Origin: an uncultured bacterium
Lineage (GTDB): Bacteria; Planctomycetota; Phycisphaerae; Phycisphaerales; SM1A02
Length of the DNA: 50,451 nucleotides
NCBI GenBank assembly: GCA_903898755.1
Contig: CAIUGT010000109.1
Location: 1 to 50,451, forward strand
Direction of reading: 5' to 3'
Shown here piece after piece: positions 1-9,926 of this stretch (the stretch's first letter is position 1; each line of letters begins with the position of its first letter). Both the position numbers and the translations under genes were made by a program. The notes below the pieces were generated by a model. That model saw only the letters and a list, made by a program, of their open reading frames with translations, did no database searches and was not told the origin of the DNA.

Positions 1-723
1 CAGTTGCGAAACGCTTCCGGGAACGGCATCAATGTCCACGCGGTGCACAAGCTGAATTGAATCAACAACCAGTACGGTGGGATTGAGTTTGCGCGCTTGC
101 TCAATAATGCGGGCAAGATTGCTCTGCGCGTGAATCCATAAATTTTTCTCGCGCGAAATATTTTGGGTGCGCTTGTTTGTGGTGAAGGTTTCTTGCGTGT
201 TGCTTGAATCGGTTTGTGGATTTTGCGAAAGAGAATTTTCAAACGAAGAAGTTGCGGCACTCTGTGTGTGGCTTAAAGAAATTGTGGCGGCGGTCTCAAG
301 ACGCTCCGCGCGAAGACGCAATTGATGCGCGCTTTCCTCACTGCTTGCGTACAGCACGGTGCTGCCACCATCGGCCAAGGCCGCAAGCGCTTGCAGAAGA
401 AGCGTGCTTTTACCAATTCCGGGATCGCCACCAAGTAACACCACGCTGCCTGGAACAAATCCGCCGCCAAGCACGCGATCAAACTCCGCTACGCCACTGG
501 CAATACGGGGAATAAGCGACGCCTGAATTTCACCAAGCGGTTGCGCCTCGCTGCTGAGCTCTGTGTCCATGTGAACACTGACCGGCAACATGCCTGGTGT
601 TGGCTTTGCTTCCACAAATCGTTGTAGTGAATCCCATGTGCCGCAATCTGGGCACTTGCCCAACCACTTTGGATGGTTGGCGCCACAAGCACCACAGAGA
701 TAAGACACGCGTTCTTTTGCCAC
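1..723 (-). CDS. radA: DNA repair protein RadA, N-terminal 241 residues (cut by window edge)
   Basis: RadA/Sms is a RecA-like ATPase that promotes branch migration and strand invasion in recombinational repair. The frame is open to the left edge, so the C-terminal Lon-like domain is missing. Seen: a four-Cys zinc finger (C10, C13, C24, C27), a Walker A motif GGDPGIGKST at residues 98-107, and a Walker B-like strand LVVDSIQ near 218-224 followed by the family motif PGSVSQ. The start is a GTG giving MAKERVSYLC, which matches the family N-terminus; no ribosome binding site is obvious. Odd: residues about 150-195 are a Ser/Thr/Gln/Asn-rich low-complexity stretch where RadA normally has only a short link between the ATPase strands. 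The next gene upstream on the same strand is nuoH, but about 750 bases lie between, so it probably has its own promoter. Confidence 0.93.
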   Translation of the reverse strand, partial: MAKERVSYLCGACGANHPKWLGKCPDCGTWDSLQRFVEAKPTPGMLPVSVHMDTELSSEAQPLGEIQASLIPRIASGVAEFDRVLGGGFVPGSVVLLGGDPGIGKSTLLLQALAALADGGSTVLYASSEESAHQLRLRAERLETAATISLSHTQSAATSSFENSLSQNPQTDSSNTQETFTTNKRTQNISREKNLWIHAQSNLARIIEQARKLNPTVLVVDSIQLVHRVDIDAVPGSVSQL

Positions 724-1074
724 GCGGCGATTCTACGGTGCGGGCGGGTACGTTAGAGAAAACTGGCGCAAATGCCGCGATATTTATCACTTTGTGCTGG
801 GCAATGCAGACAGCGACACCAATCGAGTCGGAGTTTCGATCGGCGTCGCATAGTGACGAGCATGAGGTGTGCTGTGGTGATGCGCCATCGCGTCACCAAA
901 GTTGGCAAGTGCGCAAGCGCTCTTGTTGTGAACAATATAGTGCGTCTTTGACATTTGTCACAGTGATTGTTGGAATTATTTTGAAATTTGTTGCGCGCGT
1001 CATAAGTGAGTGATTGATTACGATGATGCGCGCATGCTTTCAAACCAACACAATGCCCATACGTTGGAGAATCA
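724..1074. other. Intergenic stretch without a convincing gene
   Basis: This lies between the radA start (minus strand) and a small plus-strand gene. A 180-codon minus-strand frame crosses it, but its composition (many Cys, His, Arg, no hydrophobic pattern) looks like chance, and it also covers the small gene at 1075. It should hold the radA promoter and the promoter of the small gene. I see no tRNA, terminator or strong repeat. Confidence 0.6.
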
Positions 1075-1287
1075 ATGAAGCACACACTTGATGCGTTGTG
1101 GCAACTGGCACGGCTTGCGGTGTTATCCAAAATGAAATTGCGCGGCGCGTATTGGAAGTGGAGACGCGACACGGCTTTCGGAACAAACACATCAACTATG
1201 CCGTCGCGAGCGGCGCGCTTCAAGGCCATTGTTGAATATGGCGCGTGGGTTGGACAGATGCGGCGACTCGCTTCACGCGGGGATTGA
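1075..1287 (+). CDS. Small conserved-looking protein, 70 aa, unknown function
   Basis: This is a short frame with the marks of a real gene. GGAG sits five bases before the ATG. The protein has an amphipathic N-terminal helix rich in Leu/Ala, then the aromatic-basic cluster GAYWKWRRDTAFG, then a second helix with EYGAWVGQMRR. From memory, proteins with this ARL-x-GxYW-W-R-TAFG-EYGxWVxxMRR layout occur in Phycisphaerae; I could not check that here. It has no signal peptide, no cysteines and no recognised catalytic motif. The basic, aromatic character could suit membrane-surface or nucleic-acid contact, which is speculation. It stands alone, divergent from radA and convergent with nuoH. Confidence 0.62.
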   Translation: MKHTLDALWQLARLAVLSKMKLRGAYWKWRRDTAFGTNTSTMPSRAARFKAIVEYGAWVGQMRRLASRGD

Positions 1288-1470
1288 ATGTGCACAACGT
1301 GTGGCGCGCGGACATAACTTGCTTTTACAAAACGATTTGTACAAAAAATGTTTTGTGCATGAGTTGACGGTCAACGTTGTGAACGCCGTACTTTGCTGCA
1401 CTGAAAAATTGAACAGCAAACATCTGGCAAGGATTCAACAGACAGATCAAGTTGAGGTTTGTCGGACGAA

Positions 1471-2826
1471 CTAGTGAATACTCAATGGACCTTGACGCGG
1501 ATCTGGAATTGCCGCATCACTCATGGCAATTGGGTGGCGACTGACGGAACCAGTGCCATCGACCATGGGGCTGAAACGGCTTCCAACCATGGGAATACGG
1601 TGATTTGGAGAGGCTTGGCGCGGCATGAGCGGAGAAATTAAATACAGCACCGCGATGCAACCAATGGAGCCAATCCAGATGTATGAATTCCAACCCATGA
1701 ATACAAACGCCGCCGTCATAAGCAGCACCATGAGCGAAGTTGGAATGAGACCTTCCCAAGCCAGTCGCATGAGTTGATCAAAGCGAAAGCGAGGAAGGGT
1801 CCAGCGAATGGCCATGGCGAATGCGACCATGAAGATTACCTTTGCCATCATCACGGCAAATTGCGCGACGATGAGAAGCAGGCTGCCTTCAGCTGGTAAG
1901 TCAAACCACAAACCGAATGGACTAATGCTCCAGCCGCCAAGGAACAGCAAACTAAAGAACGCGGCGCCGGTGATCAGATGGAAATATTCGCCCAGGAAAA
2001 ACATAGCGAAGCGCATGCTGGAATATTCCGTGTGATAGCCACCAACTAGTTCGCTTTCAGCTTCGGCCAAATCAAATGGCGCGCGGTTGGCTTCGGCAAG
2101 CATGCATGTGTAGAAAATAATCGCGGCCACCGGTTGCTGCACAATGTTCCACATGCCGTTGCCTGTTTGCGCCACAACAATTCCGTATGGATCAAGATTG
2201 CCAGCCGTCAGAATGATGCAAAGCAGGGACAAACCCATGGGAATTTCATATGAAATCATTTGCGCGCTGGCGCGAAGGCCGCCCAAGAAACTGAACTTGC
2301 TGTTGCTGGCCCAACCACCAAGCGCAACGCCGTACACACCAAGACTTGCAATGGCCAGCAAATAAATCATGCCAATGCTCACCACGGCGCCGCACATTTT
2401 CACACTGATGCCTTCAAGACCAAGTGTTGCGGCAAGACCAAACGGCAGCGTGTCAAAGTTCAGCGTGCCGGCCCAAGGAACAATTGTGAACGTGATCATG
2501 GCCGGAACCATAAGTAGCGCGGGCGCAATCATGAATAAAATTTTGTCGGCGCCCGCAGGAATAAATTCTTCCTTCATAAGAAACTTCAAACCATCAGCGA
2601 TGGGTTGCAATAAGCCAAATGGACCAGTGCGATTTGGTCCCACACGGTCTTGCATCCACGAACTCAGTTTGCGCTCCAACATGATTGAGTAAGCGCAGCC
2701 AATCAAGATCACGTGCAACATGATCAAGATGACGATGAGGCCAACAATGATTTGCATGGTTTGCGGAAGCGCGGGAAGCCACGAGGGCAGATATTGATTC
2801 AGGTTGAGCGACATGTGGGTTGGCAT
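1471..2826 (-). CDS. nuoH: NADH-quinone oxidoreductase subunit H
   Basis: NuoH is the membrane subunit of respiratory complex I that joins the peripheral arm to the proton-pumping arm and forms much of the quinone pocket. The translation shows the family motifs ERKLSSWMQDRVGPNRTGPFG near residue 50, SYEIPMGLSLL in the middle, and the acidic loop NRAPFDLAEAESELVGG near residue 245, with about eight to nine hydrophobic segments. At 451 aa it is longer than typical NuoH (about 325-430); the extra part is a polar C-terminal tail after the last helix. The start is uncertain: ATG 2826 or ATG 2814 (MSLNLNQYLP), neither with a good ribosome binding site. No other nuo gene is adjacent, which is unusual for complex I. 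Confidence 0.95.
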   Translation of the reverse strand: MPTHMSLNLNQYLPSWLPALPQTMQIIVGLIVILIMLHVILIGCAYSIMLERKLSSWMQDRVGPNRTGPFGLLQPIADGLKFLMKEEFIPAGADKILFMIAPALLMVPAMITFTIVPWAGTLNFDTLPFGLAATLGLEGISVKMCGAVVSIGMIYLLAIASLGVYGVALGGWASNSKFSFLGGLRASAQMISYEIPMGLSLLCIILTAGNLDPYGIVVAQTGNGMWNIVQQPVAAIIFYTCMLAEANRAPFDLAEAESELVGGYHTEYSSMRFAMFFLGEYFHLITGAAFFSLLFLGGWSISPFGLWFDLPAEGSLLLIVAQFAVMMAKVIFMVAFAMAIRWTLPRFRFDQLMRLAWEGLIPTSLMVLLMTAAFVFMGWNSYIWIGSIGCIAVLYLISPLMPRQASPNHRIPMVGSRFSPMVDGTGSVSRHPIAMSDAAIPDPRQGPLSIH

Positions 2827-2964
2827 TCTAGGCAGATGCTAAAAAATGCAAGTGGGGGTTGCGGGCGAAGCGGGCAAGAATGGCGAAAGGACAATCTTTG
2901 TGTTGATGGTCGTCCATTTTTAAATTCCGTACTGGCCGCCACATTATTGGGCGATCCGCGCGAA

Positions 2965-5900
2965 TTAGTTGTGGACCGGCGCTGAGTGATGGTTTTTATT
3001 GGCGGCAGAATTGGTCTGAGGCGTTGGTGTTGACGCGGGTTTGAAAGCTGGACGCGCCAGGTGCGGAAAATAATCTTGAATTGCAAACACATTCCATGGC
3101 TCGGCCTGCATGCCTGCAATGGCTTGCACGGCGGCGCGCGCGCCAGAAATTGTGGTGACAATTGGAACGCCACTGCGAACCGCCTGCGCGCGAATTTTGC
3201 CCTCATCGGTTTCACCGCCCTTGCGCGTGGCGGTGTTCAAAATTAAATGCACTTCGCCGTTGCGAACAAGGTCAAGCACGTTGGGTCGCGCGCCCTCAGA
3301 AATTTTGCGCAACACGGTGGCGGGAATGTTTTGCTTGGAAAGTTCAGTGTGCGTACCGTGTGACGCGAATATTTTGAAACCCATGCGAATAAGCGATCGA
3401 CCAAGTTCACACACGTGACGCTTATCGCTTTCACGCACCGAAACAAAAACATTTCCTTTGGTGGGCAACATTACGCCCGCCGCAATTTGCGCTTTGGCAA
3501 AAGCAACAGGCAGGCTGCGGTCCGCGCCCATGACTTCGCCGGTGGAGCGCATTTCTGGACCAAGGATCACATCCACGCCAGGGAATTTTGAGAACGGAAA
3601 AACACTTTCTTTCACCGCGAAGAAACCCGCGTCGGGGGTTTCGTGCACATTGAGTTCATCAAGAGATGCACCCATCATGACACGTGCAGCAAGGCGGGCA
3701 TACGCCACGCCCTTGGCTTTGCTTACAAACGGAGTTGTGCGGCTGGCGCGCGGATTTACTTCAAGCACATAAATCACATCGTCTTTCACGGCCATTTGCA
3801 CATTCATAAGTCCGCGCACGCGGAGTTTTTTAGCCAGCGCCATGGACTGCTCGCGAATGCGTCGCACAATCACCGGTGAAAGTGAATAAGGCGGAACGGT
3901 GCAGGTACTGTCGCCCGAATGAATACCGGCTTCTTCAATGTGTTCCATGACGCCACACACAACCGCGCGCGGGTTGGCACTTTTTTGCGGAACAAGCTTT
4001 GTCTGGGAACTTTCGTCCGGCAAGAAGTCGGCGATTACATCAACATCAACCTCAATTGCGTCTGCGAGAAAGCGGTCCACCAAGATCGGCGTTTCAGCCA
4101 GGTCGCTCACCTCAACAGCCTTGGTCATATAGCGGCGCAAACTTGTTTCATCAAAGCAAGTTTCCATACCGCGACCGCCAAGCACATAACTTGGTCTCAC
4201 CAAAACTGGATAGCCAAGGCGGCCAGCAATTTCCACGGCTTGCTCAAGACCGCGCGCAATACCAGATGGGGGTTGCGCCAGACCAAGTTCATCAATGACG
4301 TTTTTAAATCGATCGCGATCTTCCGCGTCGTCAATGCTTTGCAGGCCCGTTCCAATGAGTGGAACACCAGCCTTGGCAAGTCCGTGCGCCAAATTCAGCG
4401 GAGTTTGCCCGCCAAATTGCACAATGACGCCAACAACACCACCACTACGCGCGCCATTATCAACACCGCCGCCGTTGAGGCGCTCAATACAGTTCAGCGT
4501 GTCTTCAAGTGTGAGTGGTTCAAAGAAAAGCAAATCACTGGTGTCAAAATCCGTGCTGACGGTTTCAGGATTGGAGTTGATCATGACGCTTTCAAGACCC
4601 ATTTCCGCGCACGCGAAAGAAGCTTGACAGCAGCAATAATCAAATTCAATTCCTTGACCAATGCGATTTGGACCACCGCCAAGAATGATGACCTTGGGTT
4701 TGGCGGTGATTCTGATTTCGTCATCAATCACACGCTTGCCGTTGTGTGTGAACGCGCGCTCATATGTGGAATAAAAATATGGAGTGGCTGCGTCAAATTC
4801 CGCGGCGCATGTGTCTACCAGTTTGTACACGGGCTCAATGCCGGCCTTCTTGCGGTGCGCGCGCACTTTTAGAATTGTGTCGGTGGTGATTGCGCCTAAA
4901 TATAAGTTGGCAAGTTGAGCGTCGGAGTAGCCATGCGCCTTGGCTTGGAACAAAATTTCGTTTGGCAGTTCGTCAAGCGATTTATATTTGCACAACACAT
5001 CTTCAAAGGCGACAAGTTCCGCAAGTTGCGCGACATACCACGGGTCATAACCAGTGAGCTCGCTAACGCGCTCCACGCTCCACGCACATTTCAGAGCGTA
5101 ACGCACGTAATACAAGCGGCCCTGACTTGCGACGGTGAGTTTGCGCAAAAGAGTTTCTTCCGCGATCGGCCATTCAACTTCGCTGCCATCAGCAAGATCA
5201 CTGGTGGTGCCACGCTGCGCCGCAAGCCACTTGTCGTTTCGATCAAGACCAAATCCGTGGCGCTTGACCTCCATGGAGCGAATGACTTTTTGCAGCGCCT
5301 CTTTAAAGGTTCGACCAATACTCATGGCCTCGCCCACACTTTTCATTTGAGTGGTGAGGCGCTCGTCGGCCTCCGGGAATTTTTCAAATGTCCAACGCGG
5401 CATTTTCACCACGACGTAATCAAGTGTTGGTTCAAAGCACGCACTGGTGTTTCCCACAACATCATTGCGCAGTTCATCAAGCGCGTAACCAACAGCAAGC
5501 TTGGCGGCAATCTTTGCGATTGGAAAACCGGTTGCCTTGCTAGCAAGCGCGCTAGAGCGGCTCACGCGCGGATTCATTTCAACAACAACCATGTCGCCGT
5601 TGGCTGGGTTGATGGCGAATTGCACATTGCTGCCGCCAGTTTCAACGCCCACCGCACGCATAATGCTGAACGCCGCGTCGCGCATGCGCTGATATTCCTT
5701 ATCACTCAACGTCATGATTGGCGCAATGGTGATGCTGTCGCCGGTGTGCACGCCCATGGCGTCCAGGTTTTCAATTCCGCACACAATGATGCAGTTGTCC
5801 TTGCGATCTCGCACCACTTCAAGTTCATATTCCTTCCAACCCAGCGCGCTTTGATCAATTAAAACTTGGCCAATCATGCTGGCGGAAATTCCGCGGCGCG

Positions 5901-6489
5901 TGATTTCTTCAAGCTCATCCATGTTCCACGCAATACCGCCGCCGGAACCACCAAGCGTGAACGCGGGGCGAATGATCGCGGGCAAACCAATTTCTTGCAC
6001 GAATGTTTTTGCATCTTCAACCGTTGTCACGGTGCGCGACTTCGGTTGCTTGAGCCCAAGTTTTTCAACGATGGCTCGGAAAGCTTCACGATCCTCCGCG
6101 CGATGAATAGCCTTGCGATCGGCACCGATCATTTCAACATTCATGCGTTGCAATGTGCCGTCATCATGCAGGGCGCACGCGCAGTTCAACGCAGTCTGTC
6201 CACCAAGCGTTGGCAGCAGCGCGTCAATGGGTGTGCCAAGATCGCGCTCCTTCTCAAGAACTTTTCGCACCGCCTCTGGCGTGATGGGCTCAATGTAAGT
6301 GCGGTCGCTGAAGGACGGATCCGTCATAATAGTCGCGGGATTGGAGTTGATCAACACAACTCGATACCCCTCTTCGCGCAACGCCTTGCACGCTTGCGTT
6401 CCGGAATAATCAAATTCACAACCTTGGCCAATCACAATTGGACCGCTGCTGATGATGAGGATTGTGTGAATGTCTTCGCGTCGAGGCAT
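2965..6489 (-). CDS. carB: Carbamoyl-phosphate synthase, large subunit
   Basis: CarB makes carbamoyl phosphate from bicarbonate, ATP and ammonia supplied by CarA, feeding arginine and pyrimidine synthesis. Both halves are visible. The first ATP-grasp half begins [20 protein letters not shown], with TLGGQTALN and [21 protein letters not shown]. The second repeats the pattern with [27 protein letters not shown] and [19 protein letters not shown]-terminal MGS-like allosteric domain follows (from about residue 1020). At 1174 aa it is about 100 residues longer than E. coli CarB, through short inserts and a polar Pro/Thr/Asn/His-rich tail of roughly 30 residues. carA is not in this window. An 8-bp inverted repeat lies just upstream of the start (6504-6544). 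Confidence 0.97.
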   Translation of the reverse strand: MPRREDIHTILIISSGPIVIGQGCEFDYSGTQACKALREEGYRVVLINSNPATIMTDPSFSDRTYIEPITPEAVRKVLEKERDLGTPIDALLPTLGGQTALNCACALHDDGTLQRMNVEMIGADRKAIHRAEDREAFRAIVEKLGLKQPKSRTVTTVEDAKTFVQEIGLPAIIRPAFTLGGSGGGIAWNMDELEEITRRGISASMIGQVLIDQSALGWKEYELEVVRDRKDNCIIVCGIENLDAMGVHTGDSITIAPIMTLSDKEYQRMRDAAFSIMRAVGVETGGSNVQFAINPANGDMVVVEMNPRVSRSSALASKATGFPIAKIAAKLAVGYALDELRNDVVGNTSACFEPTLDYVVVKMPRWTFEKFPEADERLTTQMKSVGEAMSIGRTFKEALQKVIRSMEVKRHGFGLDRNDKWLAAQRGTTSDLADGSEVEWPIAEETLLRKLTVASQGRLYYVRYALKCAWSVERVSELTGYDPWYVAQLAELVAFEDVLCKYKSLDELPNEILFQAKAHGYSDAQLANLYLGAITTDTILKVRAHRKKAGIEPVYKLVDTCAAEFDAATPYFYSTYERAFTHNGKRVIDDEIRITAKPKVIILGGGPNRIGQGIEFDYCCCQASFACAEMGLESVMINSNPETVSTDFDTSDLLFFEPLTLEDTLNCIERLNGGGVDNGARSGGVVGVIVQFGGQTPLNLAHGLAKAGVPLIGTGLQSIDDAEDRDRFKNVIDELGLAQPPSGIARGLEQAVEIAGRLGYPVLVRPSYVLGGRGMETCFDETSLRRYMTKAVEVSDLAETPILVDRFLADAIEVDVDVIADFLPDESSQTKLVPQKSANPRAVVCGVMEHIEEAGIHSGDSTCTVPPYSLSPVIVRRIREQSMALAKKLRVRGLMNVQMAVKDDVIYVLEVNPRASRTTPFVSKAKGVAYARLAARVMMGASLDELNVHETPDAGFFAVKESVFPFSKFPGVDVILGPEMRSTGEVMGADRSLPVAFAKAQIAAGVMLPTKGNVFVSVRESDKRHVCELGRSLIRMGFKIFASHGTHTELSKQNIPATVLRKISEGARPNVLDLVRNGEVHLILNTATRKGGETDEGKIRAQAVRSGVPIVTTISGARAAVQAIAGMQAEPWNVFAIQDYFPHLARPAFKPASTPTPQTNSAANKNHHSAPVHN

Positions 6490-6503
6490 GGAAATTTCTT
6501 ACG

Positions 6504-6544
6504 TGTGAAAGTGTTGGGGAACGCCGCCGTAAGTGGCTTTCACA
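6504..6544. promoter_or_regulatory. Inverted repeat in the carB leader
   Basis: The perfect 8-base arms TGTGAAAG (6504-6511) and CTTTCACA (6537-6544) are separated by 25 bases and end 15 bases before the carB ATG. In mRNA they could form a stem that affects carB translation, or in DNA a protein site. No T-run follows, so it is not a normal terminator. No match to known pyrimidine or arginine leaders was recognised. Confidence 0.3.
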
Positions 6545-6708
6545 AACAAACCAAGTCTAGCGAAGCGCGCAAAATTTTGAGCGTGTATTTGGATTGCAAA
6601 TTAATAAATATCAAATCGTTTGCCATAAATTTTGGTGGATGGGGTTGAAAATGACATGATCACCCGACGCGCACTTTAATGACGGCTAAAAATATTCCGT
6701 TCGCTAGC

Positions 6709-7347
6709 ATGGCGTTTGTGATCGCGGCAATCGAAGGTGAACTTGTTTCAGTTGGCGGACAATCGGCGTTGATTCGCTCGGGCGCTGTGACTTACGAGGT
6801 GCTTATTCCCGCCGCGGATGCGCCAGCGTTGGCGGGCGTGATTGGCTCCAACGTGAATTTCATCACCCTGCATTATCTGGAAAGTCAGGGGCAGGGCTCA
6901 AGCTTTTGGCCGCGCTTGATTGGGTTTCAATCGGTCAGCGACCGCGACTTTTTTGAGTTGTTGACCAGCGTGAAAGGAATTGGAAATCGCAAAGCATTGC
7001 GCGCGCTGCAGCGTTCTTTCGCCGACATTGCGGCCATGATTGAGCAGAAAGATTTCGCCGCATTGCAATCACTTCCGGAAATTGGGCGCAAGACCGCGGA
7101 AACGATTGTTGTTGAACTCAAGGACAAGGTTTCGCGATTTACTTTGGGCGCCACGAGTTCAGCGCGCGTTGGCGGCACTGCCAAACTTTCTGGCGCAGTG
7201 GCCGACGCGGTTGTGGTGCTGATGCAACTTGGTGAACCACGTGTTGTCGCCGAGCGATTGGCGGAGCGCGCATCGCTTGTAGCGGGTAAATCCGCCGCGG
7301 CCGAGGCCGTTGTTGCGGCGGCGTTGCAATTGAAAGATCAGGGCTAA
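6709..7347 (+). CDS. ruvA: Holliday junction branch migration protein RuvA
   Basis: RuvA binds four-way DNA junctions as a tetramer and loads the RuvB motor. Seen: an N-terminal OB-fold beginning IAAIEGELVSVGG, a middle helix-hairpin-helix region with LTSVKGIGNRKALRAL and LPEIGRKTAETIVVELKDK, and a C-terminal helical domain (VADAVVVLMQLG) that contacts RuvB. The ATG at 6709 gives 212 aa and fits the family N-terminus; an in-frame ATG at 6679 would add ten residues. Neither has a clear ribosome binding site. It is divergent from carB and heads a run of plus-strand genes. ruvB and ruvC are not in the window. Confidence 0.94.
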   Translation: MAFVIAAIEGELVSVGGQSALIRSGAVTYEVLIPAADAPALAGVIGSNVNFITLHYLESQGQGSSFWPRLIGFQSVSDRDFFELLTSVKGIGNRKALRALQRSFADIAAMIEQKDFAALQSLPEIGRKTAETIVVELKDKVSRFTLGATSSARVGGTAKLSGAVADAVVVLMQLGEPRVVAERLAERASLVAGKSAAAEAVVAAALQLKDQG

Positions 7348-7458
7348 AACTTTTTGCGTCCGGCGCGCGCAAGGCGCAATTCTTGTAAGCCTTCAATTTT
7401 CATCGCCTTCTAAATTAGGTTTACACAAATTCTTTGTATGTTTGGCTAGCATTCAGAC

Positions 7459-8538
7459 ATGCGTTACGCAATGATCATGGCGGGTGGTAGCGGCACGCGG
7501 CTTTGGCCAATGAGTCGCAAGACGCAACCAAAACAACTTCTTCCATTTATTGGCGGCAAAAGTCTTTTGGAAATCGCTGGCGAGCGCCTGCAGGGAATTG
7601 TTCCCGCGGATCGCAGATTGGTGTGTGCGTCGGATTCCTACCAAGCGCAAGTCATGCGCGCAGTGCCATCGCTTACACATGAAAATTGGTTGGGCGAACC
7701 CATGGGTCGCGACACGCTCAACGCGGTTGGGTTTGCCGCCGCGGTTCTTGCAAAGCGCGATCCAAATGCGGTTTTTATAGTTGTGACCAGCGATCATTTA
7801 ATCGAGCCACAAGAAGAATTTGCGCGTCGCGTTGACGCCGGCTTTCAACTTGTTGAAAAGGATCCAACACGATTTGTGACATTTGGAATTACGCCAACAT
7901 TTGCCGCCACTGGTTACGGATATGTGGAGCGCGGCGAAGCCATCGATGGCTTTGATAATTGTTTCACCGCCAAACGATTTGTGGAGAAGCCCGCCAAGGA
8001 AGTTGCGCAAATGTATTTGGCGGCTAAAACATTCAGTTGGAATAGCGGTATGTTTGTATTTCACGCCGCAAAATGTTTGGAGGCAATTTCTTGGTACAAG
8101 CCCGAAAGTTTCGCGGGTTTGGAAAAGATCGCCAACGCGTGGGGCACCGAGCAACAGAAACGGGTTGTCGACAGCGTCTATCCAACACTTCCAAAAATAA
8201 GTCTTGACTACGCGTTAATGGAGCCAGCCAGCAAGGATTCGCGGCGATCGATCGCCGTAGTGCCAATGGCTGTTCAATGGAAAGATGTTGGTAGTTGGCC
8301 GTCGTGGGCGGAAACATTGCAGGCCGACGCCGCCGGCAATCGAGCGAATTGCGAGACGGCTCATTTGGATTCTAAAAATATTTCCGTAGCCAGCGATGAC
8401 GACCACCACACGGTGAGCGTGATTGGTTTGGACAACGTGATTGTGGTGCGAACCAAGGACGCAACATTGGTGTGTCGCGCGGATATGGCGGAACGAGTGA
8501 AGGAAATCGCGGCCAACGTGCCGCCATCGTTGCAATAA
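7459..8538 (+). CDS. manC: Mannose-1-phosphate guanylyltransferase
   Basis: This enzyme makes GDP-mannose from mannose 1-phosphate and GTP, for glycans and polysaccharides. The nucleotidyltransferase signature AGGSGTRLWPMSR is at residues 8-20, with QPKQLLPFIGG next to it. Also seen are TSDHLI (metal and sugar binding), FVEKP, WNSGMFVF and VGSW, all typical of the family. At 359 aa it is the short form without the phosphomannose isomerase cupin domain found in bifunctional ManC/AlgA. It lies between ruvA and ruvX on the same strand with short gaps, without an obvious pathway link. The substrate is inferred from the family and was not proven. Confidence 0.92.
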   Translation: MRYAMIMAGGSGTRLWPMSRKTQPKQLLPFIGGKSLLEIAGERLQGIVPADRRLVCASDSYQAQVMRAVPSLTHENWLGEPMGRDTLNAVGFAAAVLAKRDPNAVFIVVTSDHLIEPQEEFARRVDAGFQLVEKDPTRFVTFGITPTFAATGYGYVERGEAIDGFDNCFTAKRFVEKPAKEVAQMYLAAKTFSWNSGMFVFHAAKCLEAISWYKPESFAGLEKIANAWGTEQQKRVVDSVYPTLPKISLDYALMEPASKDSRRSIAVVPMAVQWKDVGSWPSWAETLQADAAGNRANCETAHLDSKNISVASDDDHHTVSVIGLDNVIVVRTKDATLVCRADMAERVKEIAANVPPSLQ

Positions 8539-8580
8539 ATTATTTGCGTTCATCTGAAAGTAGAGAACACAAACCACACA

Positions 8581-9045
8581 ATGAAACAAAAGATCGCTCG
8601 ATTTCTTGCGCTTGACCTTGGTGATCGAAGAACGGGTTTGGCGTTGGGTGATTCTCTCACCAACATTGTGTCACCCATTGGAACAATCAACGTGGCAAAA
8701 GGTCCGGCGCTTCTTGCCGCCTTAAAAAAGGTTCTGGAAGAAAACGCGCCAGATGAAATTGTGATTGGACTTCCACTGAACATGGATGAAAGCGAGGGCG
8801 CCGCCAGCAAAGCGGTGCGCGAGTTCGCGTTGCAAATTGCGCAACTCACCAACAAGCCAATTCATTTACATGATGAACGCCTAACAACATTTGAAGCGGA
8901 TTCTCGAATGGCGCAGTCGGGTCGCACGCACGCGGAAAAAAAAGCGCTGCGTGATTCATTGGCGGCCGCCGCCATTCTTGAAGATTATTTGCGAGCACGA
9001 TCCGAGCGTCATTCGCAATCCGACGAATCACCAAGCGATTCATAA
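8581..9045 (+). CDS. ruvX: Holliday junction resolvase-like RuvX/YqgF, pre-16S rRNA nuclease
   Basis: RuvX/YqgF has an RNase H-like fold and acts in E. coli in 16S rRNA 5' end maturation; the resolvase name is by fold. Seen: LALDLGDRRTGLALGD near the N-terminus with the first catalytic Asp, IVIGLPLNMDES, then HDERLTTFEADSRM and the final helix with DSLAAAAILEDYL carrying the last acidic residue. The length, 154 aa, is slightly above the usual about 140 because of a polar Ser/Asp tail. It ends 11 bases from the convergent pgl gene, too little for a separate terminator. Confidence 0.92.
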   Translation: MKQKIARFLALDLGDRRTGLALGDSLTNIVSPIGTINVAKGPALLAALKKVLEENAPDEIVIGLPLNMDESEGAASKAVREFALQIAQLTNKPIHLHDERLTTFEADSRMAQSGRTHAEKKALRDSLAAAAILEDYLRARSERHSQSDESPSDS

Positions 9046-9056
9046 TCGCGCGCAAA

Positions 9057-9851
9057 TCACGCCGCGGGCTTGCCTTCACACGCGGCGCGATCCACATACC
9101 AAACAAATTCGCCACTGATTGGGTGAATGCCTTTTATAGGCAGCGCTTGATACGTGTCCTGACCCGTTGCCACCTGATGCAACATGGCTGTTTTCTTTTC
9201 GCCCAACACAAGCACTGCGACAAACCGCGCGGCGTTGATGGCGGGATATGTCAGAGTGATCCGTCGCGGCGGAGTCACGGTTGGACCCTCGCACACATCG
9301 ACAAAGCGGGTTTGTTCTTCAAGCACCGGCGTGTGCGGAAACAAACTTGCGGTGTGACCATTGTCTCCCATGCCAAGCAAAACAAAATCAAGACGGTTCT
9401 GACCCTTGGGACGAGTTGAAAGTATTTTTAAATACGTGCTTTCATAATCGGCCGCTGGATCAGGCAGCGAAGTTTGAATTGGATGAACGTGACTAGCGGG
9501 AATATCCGTGTGCTCAACAATAATTTCATTGATCTGCCGAAAATTACTCAACGCATTATCAAACGGAACATTGCGCTCATCCACAATCCAAAGATGCGTT
9601 TTCTCCCATGGAATGGCGCGGTAGCGCGGGTCATACATTAACTGTGTGTACAACGGCATGGGCGTGGTGCCACCAGAAAGAGCGATATGAAAATCACCAA
9701 ATGTGTTGACGCACTGCAACGAATGCAAAAGCAGGTCGGCGCTGAGCGCGTCAAAGACCCCCTCGGGATCCTCGCGTGAGACAATTTTTCCAGGAAGTGG
9801 CGGCGTCTTGATTGGAGTATCGCGTAAATCGGTTGGAAGAAGATCGCTCAT
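9057..9851 (-). CDS. pgl: 6-phosphogluconolactonase
   Basis: Pgl hydrolyses 6-phosphogluconolactone, the second step of the oxidative pentose phosphate pathway. Seen: the phosphate-binding loop ALSGGTTP, the family motif WIVDERNVPFDNALSNF, and LLGMGDNGHTASLFPH with the catalytic His. The start is taken at ATG 9851 (MSDLLPTDL, 264 aa); an upstream in-frame start at 9899 would add 16 non-conserved residues. It is the second gene of a zwf-pgl pair, 75 bases behind zwf, so the two enzymes of consecutive steps are probably co-transcribed. Confidence 0.94.
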   Translation of the reverse strand: MSDLLPTDLRDTPIKTPPLPGKIVSREDPEGVFDALSADLLLHSLQCVNTFGDFHIALSGGTTPMPLYTQLMYDPRYRAIPWEKTHLWIVDERNVPFDNALSNFRQINEIIVEHTDIPASHVHPIQTSLPDPAADYESTYLKILSTRPKGQNRLDFVLLGMGDNGHTASLFPHTPVLEEQTRFVDVCEGPTVTPPRRITLTYPAINAARFVAVLVLGEKKTAMLHQVATGQDTYQALPIKGIHPISGEFVWYVDRAACEGKPAA

Positions 9852-9926
9852 GTTTGAATGGTAACGCTTGACGCACCGTGAATTCAAGACAGGTTTCAAA
9901 GCGAAAAAAGTTTTTGAAAATTCAAC

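Noticed and set aside
753-1295. 180-codon minus-strand frame between radA and nuoH
   Set aside because: It has no ribosome binding site or domain pattern and overlaps the better-supported small gene at 1075.
3919-5862. Two open frames of over 300 codons opposite carB
   Set aside because: They are antisense to a clear carB and have shadow-like composition.
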